Assembly (NCBI RefSeq): GCF_030063285.1
Contig: NZ_JASISU010000002.1
Location: 620,001-684,000 of the forward strand
Direction: 5' to 3'
Source of the DNA: Pseudarthrobacter sp. PS3-L1
GTDB taxonomy: Bacteria > Actinomycetota > Actinomycetes > Actinomycetales > Micrococcaceae
Length of the DNA: 64,000 nucleotides
The position numbers and the translations under genes are program-made. Below the pieces are notes generated by a model. It worked only from the letters and a program-made list of their open reading frames with translations. It was not told where the DNA came from and did no database searches. Of this stretch, positions 28,721-37,875 are shown in pieces. Position 1 is the first letter of the stretch, and the number at the start of each line of letters is the position of its first letter.

Positions 28721-29614
28721 ATGCGCATAGTAATAGCCGGGGCCTCCGGGCTCATCGGAACAGACCTGACAGCAACCCTACGATCCCAGGGCCACTCCGT
28801 CATGGCCCTCGTCCGCCGTGAACCTTCAGGGCCCCACGAGGCACGCTGGGATCCGGCGTCCCTGAGCCTGGATCCCAGCATCCTGGAAGGCGCCGATGCC
28901 GTGATCAACCTTTCCGGCGCCGGAATCGGAGACCGGTTGTGGACCAAAAAACGAGTTGATGTCCTCGTCGGATCGCGCCTGAAAGCCACAAGAACCCTGA
29001 CGCAGGCAATGGCAAGCCTTTCCACGCCCCCAAGCGTCTTCCTGAGTCAGTCCGCGTCTGGCTATTACGGAGATACCGGCTCCACCATCATCACGGAGGA
29101 CCACGCGGCGGGCACTGGTTTCCTTGCGGATCTCTGCGTCGAGTGGGAGGAAACCGCACACCTGGCCCCTGCCGGAGTACGCGTCGTAACGCCGCGGACA
29201 GGGATTGTCCTCAGCCCCAAGGGGGGCGCCCTAGGCAAACTGCTGCCACTGCTCAGGCTTGGCGTGGGCGGCCCGCTGGGCAGCGGACGGCAGTTCTGGC
29301 CATGGATCAGTCTCCCGGACGTTTCCGGAGCCTTGAGTTTTCTGCTCACGGCCGACGTTGAGGGGCCAGTCAACCTGGCCGGCCCACAGAGCGCCGACGT
29401 GAACACCCTGACCTCGGCTCTGGCAACAGCACTGCACCGGCCAGCATTTCTCAAGGTACCCGGGCCCATCCTCAAGCTTGTGATGGGAAAGATGGCGCAG
29501 GAAATGCTCCTTTCCGGCCAGCGGATGGAGCCTGCAGTCCTGACGCGTAGCGGCTACACGTTCGAGCACCCCACAGTGGATTCTGCGGCTGCATGGGTCG
29601 CAGACTCGCTCTAG
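28721..29614 (+). CDS. TIGR01777 family NAD(P)-binding epimerase
   Basis: A 297-residue atypical short-chain dehydrogenase (SDR39U1 / YfcH-like). The Rossmann motif IAGASGLIGTDL is at residues 5-16, followed by VINLSGAGIGDRLW and the active-site-type region SQSASGYYGD (Tyr about 107-108). C-terminal TIGR01777 features such as GPLGSGRQFWPWISL and PAVLTRSGYTFEHP are present. The start is the ATG at 28721. The substrate is unknown for the family. It is divergent from the tricorn-type gene and sits close to lipB as in mycobacteria. Confidence 0.9.
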   Translation: MRIVIAGASGLIGTDLTATLRSQGHSVMALVRREPSGPHEARWDPASLSLDPSILEGADAVINLSGAGIGDRLWTKKRVDVLVGSRLKATRTLTQAMASLSTPPSVFLSQSASGYYGDTGSTIITEDHAAGTGFLADLCVEWEETAHLAPAGVRVVTPRTGIVLSPKGGALGKLLPLLRLGVGGPLGSGRQFWPWISLPDVSGALSFLLTADVEGPVNLAGPQSADVNTLTSALATALHRPAFLKVPGPILKLVMGKMAQEMLLSGQRMEPAVLTRSGYTFEHPTVDSAAAWVADSL

Positions 29615-29619
29615 GGCCC

Positions 29620-31458
29620 TCAAGGGAAACCTAGGATCTCGCTGATCCGCCATTCATTTTCCGGCCTCACCAAAACGATCCGTAGATTACTTGTCGCGCT
29701 GGCCGCGTGTTCGCTGACGACTGCGCTTCCCGAGAGTTCCCGGTATGCGGAGTTCCCGGCGTGCAGGTCAATGCAGAAGCCACAGGGTGACTCAACCTGT
29801 GTCATGGCTTCCAACACCATGCTGAAACCGTCCAGGATTATTCCCTTTGCCCGGAGTTCAGCAGCAAGTCTCAAATCTGCTGCCTCCGCGGGAGAGCCCT
29901 GTGCGTTGACGCGATTCAAAAGAGCCATCTGGCCAGTCCGCAGGGCCTCCGAACGCACCCAAGCCAGTCCCTGAATTGCCTGAAGAGGGTCATCAGAACG
30001 CATGAGGTCCTGGACGCGGGCCGGGATGCCAGGCACCACCGCACCCTGGTCCAGACCAGCTGGGACCGTTGTGGCTGCCGGGCCGGGGACACCGGGTGGG
30101 CGAGCAAGATGAGTCGAACCACTTGCCTGCCCAACGTCGTGGGCAGGAATGCCTGGGTGATCTGGACCCGAAGTTGCTGCCACCGACGCAACGGCAGCAG
30201 AGGGTGGTTCCCGGTCGGGAGAATAAACACCCATCTGTTCCGGGAATGCTGCGAGACAGGCAACTGATGCGACAACGAGGCAGGCTGCGGCTGAAACGAT
30301 GACCCAGGCTCGACGAAGCATTGGCGGTGCCTCACGGCGCCGCCGCCGTCGACTTTGGTCGTGGACGTGCCTCGGCGTACGCCGTGCCCGGACAGTCCGA
30401 CGTGAAGTCCTTCGTGGGGCTTGCACATGGGAGGCGCCGGCGGTATGGCCCACCATCCAGGTTGAACTTCTGAAGAACCGTCGCCAGGATCGCAGGACCA
30501 CCGTCAGGGGGCCAGGTTCACCAGGGGTGACGCTACGCCGGGTGAGAAGCTCCGGCGCCACAGTCGCGTGGACGACTCCGGCAAGGGAAAGACTCGTCGG
30601 CTCGGCGCTGCGATAAATGGCAGTGGCGAATTCCGCTGCAGTGGGCCGCGCCCGCCTGTCTGGTGCAAGTCCAGCTTCCAGTGCCGCTGCCAGGGCGGAG
30701 GGCACCCTTGGATCGGACACCGGGAGCGGCATACGGCCCGAGATCGGGGGTGGCACCCTGCCAGTGAGACAAAACCAGCCCACTGCGGCAAGCGCGTAGA
30801 CGTCCCGTTCGGGCTGCAGCCCAGCCCTGATGACATCCTGGGGTGCCGGGTCGGCGAACTCCAGCGTGCCCTGGGCGTTCTCCGCCACGGGCTCCCCCAC
30901 CCTGTGGGCAATGCCCACGTCCGCCAGCAAAGGACGCCCATCAGCCATAAATAGGATGTTCCCGGGCGAGACGTCTGAATGGGTGATCCCATGGGAATGC
31001 AGGTATGCCAGGGCCTGTGCCACAGGAGTCAGGACAGTCACGGTTTCCCCGACGCTGAGCGGCCCCCTTCCTAGGACCAGGTCTGAGAGCGATCCGCCCG
31101 GGGCATAGTCAAGAAGCAGCGCTGGAGAACCTCCCACGCCGTTATGGCCAACACCAGCTGTGATGACGTTATGGGAGCGCACCAGGTGCGGATGCTGCAG
31201 GACCGAATGGATGCGCACTTCACGCAAAAGTTCCTGCTGCGTCGCAGTGCTGACAAAGTCGCAGGTGTCAGCCGTGGACGTTCGGTTCGTGCCATCGATC
31301 TGGAAACCGTCCTCGAATGGAGGCTGCGCAAACAATTTCAGGGCATATCGGCGTCGCGTGGAATCATCGGTGACAAGCCATACGGAGGCGCTGCTTCCCT
31401 GTCCCAAGAATCTTTCAACAGTGAAACCTGCCACCTCCGGAACCGGATTTTCTCCCAT
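29620..31458 (-). CDS. Atypical membrane-bound serine/threonine protein kinase
   Basis: This 612-residue protein has an N-terminal kinase domain (about residues 8-270), a basic Arg/His-rich juxtamembrane stretch (RRTSRRTVRARRTPRH...), one membrane helix (VIVSAAACLVVASVACLAAF) and an extracytoplasmic C-terminal domain. The ATP loop LGQGSSASVWLV and the Lys in YALKLF are normal. The catalytic loop reads HSDVSPGN rather than HRDxKxxN and the metal-binding motif is DVG rather than DFG. The outside domain has a CGFC motif followed by a region ending in NEWRISEILGF. I chose ATG 31458 for its GGAAAGAG ribosome-binding site; ATG 31473 is an alternative. Divergent from lipB. Confidence 0.85.
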   Translation of the reverse strand: MGENPVPEVAGFTVERFLGQGSSASVWLVTDDSTRRRYALKLFAQPPFEDGFQIDGTNRTSTADTCDFVSTATQQELLREVRIHSVLQHPHLVRSHNVITAGVGHNGVGGSPALLLDYAPGGSLSDLVLGRGPLSVGETVTVLTPVAQALAYLHSHGITHSDVSPGNILFMADGRPLLADVGIAHRVGEPVAENAQGTLEFADPAPQDVIRAGLQPERDVYALAAVGWFCLTGRVPPPISGRMPLPVSDPRVPSALAAALEAGLAPDRRARPTAAEFATAIYRSAEPTSLSLAGVVHATVAPELLTRRSVTPGEPGPLTVVLRSWRRFFRSSTWMVGHTAGASHVQAPRRTSRRTVRARRTPRHVHDQSRRRRRREAPPMLRRAWVIVSAAACLVVASVACLAAFPEQMGVYSPDREPPSAAVASVAATSGPDHPGIPAHDVGQASGSTHLARPPGVPGPAATTVPAGLDQGAVVPGIPARVQDLMRSDDPLQAIQGLAWVRSEALRTGQMALLNRVNAQGSPAEAADLRLAAELRAKGIILDGFSMVLEAMTQVESPCGFCIDLHAGNSAYRELSGSAVVSEHAASATSNLRIVLVRPENEWRISEILGFP

Positions 31459-31597
31459 CTGCGCTCTTTCCATACCCCAGAGATACTCCCTTTTGGCAAA
31501 CGACGCAGAAGTTATCCACACTGCTCCGGTGGCGCTGACAGTGAGAGCTTGAGCACGAAACCGGGCTGCTGATGCCCAGAGGTCTAAACTCCTTAAC

Positions 31598-32266
31598 ATG
31601 ACTCTTGAGTTTCACCAGCTGGGTCTTGCCCCCGATTACGTGGATTACGTGCGGGGCCTGGATACACAGCAGAAAGTCCATGACAAAGTTGTCGCTGGAA
31701 CGGCGCCGAGCACCGTGTTGCTCCTTGAACATGCAGCGGTCTACACCGCTGGGAAGCGAACCGAGGACCACGAACGGCCTTTCGATGGCACCCCCGTGAT
31801 ACCTGTTGACCGGGGCGGAAAGCTCACCTGGCATGGACCCGGGCAACTGGTGGGATATCCCATCATCAAGCTGAAAAATCCGGCCGGTATCCGAGACTAC
31901 GTCGAGCGGCTGGAAGCGGTGATGATTGCCGTTCTTGCGGACTACTCCATCACGGCACAGCGGATCAAGGGACGAGCGGGCGTCTGGATCCCCGCGGACA
32001 CATCAGGTCCGGCACGGAAGATTGCCGCCATTGGAATTCGCGTCCACGACGGAGTCACAACCCACGGCTTCGCCATCAACTGCAACAACGACCTTGCCCC
32101 CTATGGACAGATCATCGCCTGTGGAATAGCTGACGCTGGCGTGACCAGTATCGCCCAGGAAACCGGGCGCAATGTAGCTCCGCGAGATCTCGTGTCGCGC
32201 ATCACCGAAGAACTACGCAACAATGAAGATGCCCTAGTAGCCACCCACGAAGGAGCAATGCTGTGA
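31598..32266 (+). CDS. lipB: Lipoyl(octanoyl) transferase
   Basis: LipB (222 residues) transfers octanoyl groups from acyl carrier protein to lipoyl domains. Visible motifs are [19 protein letters not shown] (about residues 69-87), [14 protein letters not shown] and the catalytic cysteine in [13 protein letters not shown] (about residue 172). The stop overlaps the lipA start as GTGA, implying translational coupling. Substrate domains are encoded by the E2 gene upstream. Confidence 0.97.
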   Translation: MTLEFHQLGLAPDYVDYVRGLDTQQKVHDKVVAGTAPSTVLLLEHAAVYTAGKRTEDHERPFDGTPVIPVDRGGKLTWHGPGQLVGYPIIKLKNPAGIRDYVERLEAVMIAVLADYSITAQRIKGRAGVWIPADTSGPARKIAAIGIRVHDGVTTHGFAINCNNDLAPYGQIIACGIADAGVTSIAQETGRNVAPRDLVSRITEELRNNEDALVATHEGAML

Positions 32267-33270
32267 CCCTGGCACCCGAAGGCCGAAAGATGCTGCGGAT
32301 CGAGCAGCGCAACGCGGCCACCCCGGTGGAACGCAAGCCCGATTGGATCAAAGCCAAGGTTCAGATGGGTCCCGAGTTCGTCAATCTCAAGAACCTGGTA
32401 AAAAAAGAAGGCCTTCACACGGTCTGTGAAGAAGCTGGCTGCCCCAACATTTTTGAGTGCTGGGAAGACAAGGAAGCAACGTTCCTGATCGGCGGTTCTG
32501 AATGCACAAGGCGGTGTGACTTCTGCCAGATCGATACGGGCAAGCCCTCTCCGGTGGATATGTTTGAGCCAACTAAGGTTGCTCGGTCCGTACTGGCCAT
32601 GCAGCTGAGGTACGCGACTGTCACTGGCGTGGCCCGCGACGACCTGGCCGATGAGGGCGTCTGGCTTTATGCCGAGACTGTCCGCAAGATCCATGAACTG
32701 AACCCGGGGACAGGCGTTGAACTCCTGATTCCGGACTTCTCAGGCAAACCGGAGCACATTCAGGCCATCTGCGATTCCAAGCCAGAGGTGTTCGCGCATA
32801 ACGTTGAGACCGTACCGCGGATCTTCAAGCGCATACGGCCAGCCTTCCGGTATGAGCGCTCCCTCGATGTCATCACCCAGGGCCGCGACCTCGGCATGGT
32901 GACCAAGTCCAACCTGATCCTCGGCATGGGTGAGACACGGGAGGAAATCTCGGAAGCCTTGCAGGACCTGCACGATGCAGGCTGCGACCTGATCACCATC
33001 ACACAGTACTTGCGTCCCAGCGAACGCCACCTTCCGGTGGACCGCTGGGTCAAGCCGCAGGAATTTGTCGATCTTCAGGATGAAGCTGCGGAAATCGGGT
33101 TCCTTGGCGTCATGTCAGGTCCGCTGGTGCGCTCCTCCTACCGTGCTGGCAGGCTCTGGGCTACGGCCATGCGAAAGAAGGGCCTCGAGATACCTGCTGC
33201 GCTGGCTCATATTGAAAGCTCCGGCAGCACCAGGCAGGAAGCCAGCTCGCTGATCGCTGCGCACGCCTAG
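32263..33270 (+). CDS. lipA: Lipoyl synthase
   Basis: LipA (335 residues) is a radical-SAM enzyme that inserts two sulfurs into protein-bound octanoyl groups. The auxiliary cluster cysteines are in [12 protein letters not shown], the radical-SAM cluster in CTRRCDFC (Cys-x3-Cys-x2-Cys), and the C-terminal RSSYRAG carries the conserved serine ligand. It starts at GTG overlapping lipB by four bases and is followed by a 20-bp hairpin. Confidence 0.97.
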   Translation: MTLAPEGRKMLRIEQRNAATPVERKPDWIKAKVQMGPEFVNLKNLVKKEGLHTVCEEAGCPNIFECWEDKEATFLIGGSECTRRCDFCQIDTGKPSPVDMFEPTKVARSVLAMQLRYATVTGVARDDLADEGVWLYAETVRKIHELNPGTGVELLIPDFSGKPEHIQAICDSKPEVFAHNVETVPRIFKRIRPAFRYERSLDVITQGRDLGMVTKSNLILGMGETREEISEALQDLHDAGCDLITITQYLRPSERHLPVDRWVKPQEFVDLQDEAAEIGFLGVMSGPLVRSSYRAGRLWATAMRKKGLEIPAALAHIESSGSTRQEASSLIAAHA

Positions 33271-33288
33271 GCCCACACCAGACTCCAC

Positions 33289-33332
33289 CGGCTCAGCAGC
33301 GCACTGCCCCCTGGCAGTGCGCTGCTGAGCCG
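33289..33332 (+). terminator. Hairpin after lipA
   Basis: A perfect 20-bp inverted repeat with a CCCT loop (33289-33308 with 33313-33332) lies between lipA and the DUF4191 gene. No T-run follows. Confidence 0.75.
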
Positions 33333-33356
33333 TGAATCACGTAGAATTGACGCACT

Positions 33357-34100
33357 ATGGCTAAAACCCCTGATTCCAGTACCTCTTCCGCCGACGCACC
33401 GAAGCGTGGTCTCTTCTCCCGGAAGCCCAAGGCCAACAAGGTCAAGAAGCCGAGCCGACTGAAGCAGATCGGCGAGGTCTTCACCATGACCCGCAAGCAC
33501 GATCCCATGGTCCCGTGGCTGATGCTCCTGGTGTTCCTCGGTGTTGTTGCGCTGAGCTTCCTAGTTGGCTTCCTGCTGGATAACTGGATCACCGGACTTA
33601 TTATCGGCCTCCCGCTCGGGCTCCTGGGAGCCACGCTGATTCTTTCACGCCGGGCGGAACGGGCTGCGTTCGCCCGGATTGAGGACCAGCCCGGCGCATC
33701 TGGAGCCGCCCTGGGAACACTGCGACGCGGGTGGATCACTGAGGATCAGCCTGTTGCAGTCAACCCGCGGACCCAGGATGCCGTCTTCCGTGCCATCGGC
33801 CGTCCAGGAGTCATCCTGGTAACGGAGGGTCCGTCACACCGGGTCAAGCCCCTAGTTGATGCGGAACGCAAACGGCTCAGTCGCATCCTTCCCAACGTGA
33901 CTGTCCACGTGATCCAGAGCGGAAAAGGAGAGGGACAGGTTCCCCTGAGCCAGGTGGCAAAGAAGATGGGGAAGATGAAAAAGGAGCTCACCAAGCTGGA
34001 GGTGAATGCTGTGTCAAAGCGCATCTCATCCCTTGGTAACAGGCTCCCTATCCCCAAGGGCGTCGATCCCTACAAGGTCCGCCCACAACGCGGCCGCTAG
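33357..34100 (+). CDS. DUF4191 membrane protein
   Basis: A 247-residue protein with a basic N-terminal cytoplasmic tail, two membrane helices (WLMLLVFLGVVALSFLVGF and WITGLIIGLPLGLLGATLIL, about residues 57-105) and a soluble C-terminal domain with VILVTEGPSHRVKPL. It belongs to the actinobacterial DUF4191 family, found next to lipA as the homologue of mycobacterial Rv2219. The function is unknown. A terminator follows. Confidence 0.88.
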   Translation: MAKTPDSSTSSADAPKRGLFSRKPKANKVKKPSRLKQIGEVFTMTRKHDPMVPWLMLLVFLGVVALSFLVGFLLDNWITGLIIGLPLGLLGATLILSRRAERAAFARIEDQPGASGAALGTLRRGWITEDQPVAVNPRTQDAVFRAIGRPGVILVTEGPSHRVKPLVDAERKRLSRILPNVTVHVIQSGKGEGQVPLSQVAKKMGKMKKELTKLEVNAVSKRISSLGNRLPIPKGVDPYKVRPQRGR

Positions 34101-34110
34101 AATTCCGGTC

Positions 34111-34149
34111 AGCCCCGGCGCCGGTCACCTCCGGTTGCCGGGGCTTTTT
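34111..34149 (+). terminator. Rho-independent terminator after the DUF4191 gene
   Basis: A GC-rich 9-bp outer stem (34111-34119 with 34137-34145) ends in five T residues. Confidence 0.85.
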
Positions 34150-34199
34150 GTTGTTCTCCGGCACCAATCACAGTTTCCGCAACGAGCGTCAAGGACAAA

Positions 34200-34559
34200 A
34201 TGGTGAAACGACCTTCCACAGCAGCTGTGCTGCGCCTTTTCCGTATCCTCGCAATTGGTGAAGCATGCAGCTGGGCCGCGTTGCTGATCGGCATGTTCTT
34301 CAAATGGGTTCTGCAGACCACCGAACTCGGGGTGGAGATTGCAGGACCCATCCACGGGGCTCTCTTCATTGGCTACGGAGTGACCGCTTTGGTTCTGTGG
34401 CGGCTCCAGCGCTGGCCTTTTCGAGTTGCACTCTTCGCTGGCTTTTCCGCTGTTATCCCATTTGCCACGATCGGCTTTGAACGCTGGGCGGATCGCCATG
34501 GTTACCTGACCGACAACTCCGGCGCGGCTGAAGATGTCCTGGAGTCCGCTGCCGGGTAA
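34200..34559 (+). CDS. DUF3817 integral membrane protein
   Basis: A 119-residue protein with three hydrophobic helices, matching the DUF3817 family. The conserved core LRLFRILAIGEACSWAALL and PIHGALFIGYGVTALVLW includes the buried His-Gly in the second helix. The family is widespread in actinobacteria and has no assigned role. It lies between the DUF4191 gene and the convergent RDD gene. Confidence 0.85.
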   Translation: MVKRPSTAAVLRLFRILAIGEACSWAALLIGMFFKWVLQTTELGVEIAGPIHGALFIGYGVTALVLWRLQRWPFRVALFAGFSAVIPFATIGFERWADRHGYLTDNSGAAEDVLESAAG

Positions 34560-34565
34560 GTCCCG

Positions 34566-35003
34566 CTAGATCCTTATCAGGATGGTATCCATGGCCTTGT
34601 CGTGAAGACCGCGGTGGTCGGGGTCAAAAACAACTGCCGGAATCACTAGGCAGAGGAGAACTGCCCGGACGACGCCGGCAAGCGGCCCGGCAGGTCCGCC
34701 ACCGAGGCGGACCACATGGATGCCCATGACCCGGTGGCCAATACTGTAGCCCAGCGTTCCCACCAGGAGAATCTGCTGGATTCCGAAGATTGCCAGCGTG
34801 GCCCACTCGTCACCACCGAACGCGAAATTGCTGATCAGCAGGCTCAGCCCCCAGTCAATACAGATCGCCAGGATCCGCCTGCCCGCACGCGCTATGGACC
34901 CAGAGCCGGATTCGGGCAAGCCGAGCCGCTCTCCCGGATACCGTGAAATCCCGGACGTATCCGGACCTGACAACCATGAACCAATATCTCTTCGATCTAC
35001 CAC
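34566..35003 (-). CDS. RDD family membrane protein
   Basis: A 145-residue RDD-domain protein with three hydrophobic segments. The family's Arg-Asp-Asp positions appear as AGRRILAICIDW in the first helix and DHRGLHDKAMDT at the C-terminus. It corresponds by position to mycobacterial Rv2219A beside glnA. Some RDD proteins act in ion transport, but no substrate can be read here. It is convergent with the DUF3817 gene, ending 6 bp away, and divergent from glnA. Confidence 0.88.
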   Translation of the reverse strand: MVDRRDIGSWLSGPDTSGISRYPGERLGLPESGSGSIARAGRRILAICIDWGLSLLISNFAFGGDEWATLAIFGIQQILLVGTLGYSIGHRVMGIHVVRLGGGPAGPLAGVVRAVLLCLVIPAVVFDPDHRGLHDKAMDTILIRI

Positions 35004-35098
35004 ATCCCAAGTTTAGCCATTCGTGGGGTGTTCACGTTGTGGCATGCGTTAGACCACAGTGTGGACACCAGATACCTTTAAGAACAGAACGCCGCTGT

Positions 35099-35136
35099 GT
35101 AACCTCCCTGAAACAATGTGGACACGGAAGGGAAAC
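35099..35136 (+). promoter_or_regulatory. GlnR-like box upstream of glnA
   Basis: The stretch reads GTAAC-N6-GAAAC-N6-GACAC-N6-GAAAC with exact six-base spacers, matching the GlnR operator known from Streptomyces and mycobacteria (alternating GTnAC and GAAAC half sites). It lies 128 bp upstream of the glnA start codon. A GlnR regulator is not encoded in the window, so regulator identity is inferred. Confidence 0.8.
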
Positions 35137-35263
35137 CCCGTGTCCCTAGGGTGGTAGAAGTTACATGCAGCTGCGGGCCCGATGTCATTAGGACGGCCTT
35201 CCCATTGATTGGGCTGGACCATATGGCTCTCAGCCAGAGATAAAATATGCGTTAGGAGCATAG

Positions 35264-36688
35264 ATGTTCAAGACTGCGGACGAAGTCCTCAAGTTCATCA
35301 AAGACGAAGACATCAAGTTCGTCGATATCCGCTTCACCGATCTCCCCGGCGTACAGCAGCACTTCAACGTGCCAGCCAAGAGCGTAGACGCTGATTTCTT
35401 CATCAACGGACAGCTCTTCGACGGATCATCGATTCGTGGCTTCCAGGGCATTGCCGAGTCGGACATGCAGCTCATCCCCGACGTCACCACCGCCTTTATC
35501 GACGCTTTCCGCATGGAAAAGACCTTGGCGCTGAATTTCTCGATCGTCAACCCGCGCACCGGCGACCCCTACCACCGCGACCCGCGTGGAGTTGCAGAGA
35601 AGGCTGAGGCGTACCTCGCTTCCACCGGCATCGCCGATACAGCGTTCTTTGCACCGGAAGCTGAATTCTTCGTTTTCGACAACGTACAGTACGAATCTTC
35701 CCCGCAGGGCAGCTTCTACAAGATCGACTCAGAAGAGGCTCACTGGAACACGGGACGTTCCGAAGAGGGCGGAAACCTTGGTTACAAGACTCCTGTCAAG
35801 GGCGGCTACTTCCCTGTTTCCCCCACTGACAAGCAGGCTGACCTCCGCGATGCCATGTGTGTTGCACTGGACGAAGTCGGCCTCGAGGTCGAGCGTAGCC
35901 ACCACGAAGTCGGCTCTGCCGGCCAGGCGGAAATCAACTACAAGTTCACCACGCTGACCCACGCTGCCGATGACCTGCAGAAGTTCAAATACGTCATCAA
36001 GAACACCGCTGACGCCTGGGGCAAGTCTGTGACTTTCATGCCCAAGCCTGTCTTCGGCGACAATGGCTCGGGCATGCACTGCCACCAATCACTGTGGAGC
36101 AACGGCGATCCGCTGTTCTACGACGAGAAGGGTTACGCCGGCCTCTCCGACATGGCCCGCTGGTACATCGGTGGACTGCTGAAGCATTCTTCAGCAGTGC
36201 TGGCCTTCACGAACCCGACTGTGAACTCATACCGCCGCCTCGTCAAGGGCTTCGAAGCACCCGTGAACATGGTCTACTCCCAGGGAAACCGGTCGGCCGG
36301 TATCAGGATCCCGATTACGGGCACCAATCCAAAGGCCAAGCGCATTGAGTTCCGCGCACCGGATCCCTCGTCCAACCCCTACCTGGCATTCGCTGCCCAG
36401 CTCATGGCTGGCATCGACGGAATCCGTAATCGGATTGAACCGCCGGCTCCGATCGACAAGGATCTCTATGAGCTCCCTGCCGAGGAAGCCAAGGACATCC
36501 CCAAGGCTCCGGGCAGCCTGGAAGAAGCACTCGATGCCCTGAGCGAGGACAACGAGTTCCTTCAGGCTGGTGGCGTCTTCACCCAGGACCTGATCGATAC
36601 CTGGATCGAATACAAGTACGAGAACGAGATCCGCCCGCTTTCACTGCGGCCCAACCCGTACGAGTTCGAGCTCTACTACGGCGTCTAG
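35264..36688 (+). CDS. glnA: Glutamine synthetase type I (GSI-beta)
   Basis: This 474-residue enzyme makes glutamine from glutamate, ammonia and ATP as a dodecamer. Family regions [11 protein letters not shown], the metal/ammonia site NxxGxGMHCHQS (here [10 protein letters not shown]), and NRSAGIRIP are intact. The adenylylation loop [14 protein letters not shown] carries the regulatory tyrosine at about residue 402, showing this is the GlnE-controlled beta type; glnE is encoded 4 kb downstream. Upstream is a GlnR-like box, so both transcriptional and covalent control are expected. Confidence 0.97.
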   Translation: MFKTADEVLKFIKDEDIKFVDIRFTDLPGVQQHFNVPAKSVDADFFINGQLFDGSSIRGFQGIAESDMQLIPDVTTAFIDAFRMEKTLALNFSIVNPRTGDPYHRDPRGVAEKAEAYLASTGIADTAFFAPEAEFFVFDNVQYESSPQGSFYKIDSEEAHWNTGRSEEGGNLGYKTPVKGGYFPVSPTDKQADLRDAMCVALDEVGLEVERSHHEVGSAGQAEINYKFTTLTHAADDLQKFKYVIKNTADAWGKSVTFMPKPVFGDNGSGMHCHQSLWSNGDPLFYDEKGYAGLSDMARWYIGGLLKHSSAVLAFTNPTVNSYRRLVKGFEAPVNMVYSQGNRSAGIRIPITGTNPKAKRIEFRAPDPSSNPYLAFAAQLMAGIDGIRNRIEPPAPIDKDLYELPAEEAKDIPKAPGSLEEALDALSEDNEFLQAGGVFTQDLIDTWIEYKYENEIRPLSLRPNPYEFELYYGV

Positions 36689-36702
36689 TCTTGTGATGGA
36701 AA

Positions 36703-36738
36703 ACTGCGGTCCCACCCTTTGGTGGGGCCGCAGTGCTT
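36703..36738 (+). terminator. Terminator hairpin after glnA
   Basis: A 14-bp stem (36703-36716 with 36721-36734, one G-U pair) with a CTTT loop lies 14 bp after the glnA stop and is followed by a weak T-rich stretch. Confidence 0.8.
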
Positions 36739-36773
36739 TAACGCGGTGCGGAGGCAGGTGGAAGGGAAAAGTA

Positions 36774-37289
36774 TCAAAACGTCCTGTACATGATGCGCTG
36801 CGGACCAGCGTTGCCTCCCAGATAGGTGCCACTGTCCACAAAACCGGCGCGGCCGTAGACGGCACGGGCGGCGAGGTTGTGGTTGTTCACCGAGAGAACT
36901 ACCCCTTGTTCCTGACCGCCCAGTGCAGCGGAGCGTTTACGCGCCTGCTCCCAGGCAGCCACGGCGGCCAGCTTCCCAATGCCGCGGCCCTGGAAATTCC
37001 TGTCTACGAGGAAGCCACGCAGGAGCCAGGCCGTGTCGTCCAAGTCCCAGCCAGCTGCACAAGCGGCACTCCTCTGCAGCGTGAGGACACCAGCCGGGAC
37101 GCCGTCGGCCTCCATGACAAACGGGTGGCGGGTCGGATCCTCAAGGGCCAGCAGCAGCATCTTCAGTGGTTCGCCAACGAACCTCTCCTGCCCGGGAGCG
37201 AGGTTCATCCCCGCGACGTCGCCCAGTTTGATGGCAATCGCATCGCCATCCAGTTCACGCAGGTCAATGAGCCAGAGGGAAGGTGCCAT
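36774..37289 (-). CDS. GNAT family N-acetyltransferase
   Basis: A 171-residue acetyltransferase. The acetyl-CoA loop region is DRNFQGRGIGKLAAVAAW (Q-G-R-G-I-G, about residues 102-119), followed by VLSVNNHNLAARAVYGRAGF, the usual Asn-x4-Ala...Tyr-x-x-x-Gly-Phe pattern of motif B, and the C-terminal GPQRIMYRTF. The likely target is a small molecule or amino group that is not identifiable. ATG 37289 is chosen over a GTG two codons upstream. It is convergent with glnA and follows the VOC gene on the same strand after 24 bp. Confidence 0.88.
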   Translation of the reverse strand: MAPSLWLIDLRELDGDAIAIKLGDVAGMNLAPGQERFVGEPLKMLLLALEDPTRHPFVMEADGVPAGVLTLQRSAACAAGWDLDDTAWLLRGFLVDRNFQGRGIGKLAAVAAWEQARKRSAALGGQEQGVVLSVNNHNLAARAVYGRAGFVDSGTYLGGNAGPQRIMYRTF

Positions 37290-37313
37290 AAACACCAGCC
37301 TAGTCGCGGTGAG

Positions 37314-37769
37314 TCAGGCTTCCGCTCTCTCGGCAGAGCCCTGTCCTGGGGCCTCCCCTAGAGGTTCAGCAGACGGTCCTGCCGGATCCATCCAGAATAC
37401 TTCCCACAGGTGCCCATCCGGATCCTGAAAGCTCCGCGTGTACATGAAACCGTGGTCCAGGGCTTCGCCAGATGGCGCACCGCCAGAGGTCAGTGCCGTG
37501 CTGGCAGCCCTGTCGACCTCCTCGCGACTGTCGACGGAGTAGGAGACGATTGTTTCGGCGCCGGTGACGGTGCTGGCGACGTCCTTGGTGATGAAGGACC
37601 GGAAGTAGTTCTCCACGAGGAGCATCACGCAGGCGTGATCGTTGACGATCATGCACGTTGCATTTTCATCGGTGAAGCTGGGATTAAAAGTGAACCCTAG
37701 GTCACTGAAGAACGCCACGCTCCGGGGCAGGTCCTTCACCGGCAGGTTCACGAAGAGTTGTTTGGCCAT
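37314..37769 (-). CDS. VOC (glyoxalase/bleomycin-resistance fold) family protein
   Basis: A 151-residue protein of the vicinal oxygen chelate superfamily with paired beta-alpha-beta modules: KQLFVNLPVKDLPRSVAFFSDLGF in the first half and DHGFMYTRSFQDPDGHLWEVFW in the second. The latter carries the His and Glu that serve as metal ligands in many members. It resembles the YaeR/PhnB-like single-domain forms that act as dimers. The C-terminal tail is acidic and variable. The substrate is unknown. It probably shares a transcript with the following GNAT gene. Confidence 0.88.
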   Translation of the reverse strand: MAKQLFVNLPVKDLPRSVAFFSDLGFTFNPSFTDENATCMIVNDHACVMLLVENYFRSFITKDVASTVTGAETIVSYSVDSREEVDRAASTALTSGGAPSGEALDHGFMYTRSFQDPDGHLWEVFWMDPAGPSAEPLGEAPGQGSAERAEA

Positions 37770-37786
37770 GCGCCAAAAATAGCACT

Positions 37787-37818
37787 GGCCCGGTGAACTG
37801 TCATTAGTTCACCGGGCC
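37787..37818 (-). terminator. Hairpin after the amino acid ABC transporter genes
   Basis: A perfect 13-bp inverted repeat (37787-37799 with 37806-37818) with a 6-base loop lies just beyond the ATPase gene on the minus strand. A T-tract on that strand begins about 8 bases further on. Confidence 0.7.
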
Positions 37819-37875
37819 GGTGCCGAAGCTGGCTCCCCAGGACGTCAGGCCGACGCCTAGCTTCTCAGGGGCGTG

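Noticed and set aside
35061-35090. Possible second GlnR box upstream of the first
   Set aside because: Only partial half sites (GACAC, GATAC, GAACA) with irregular spacing were found.
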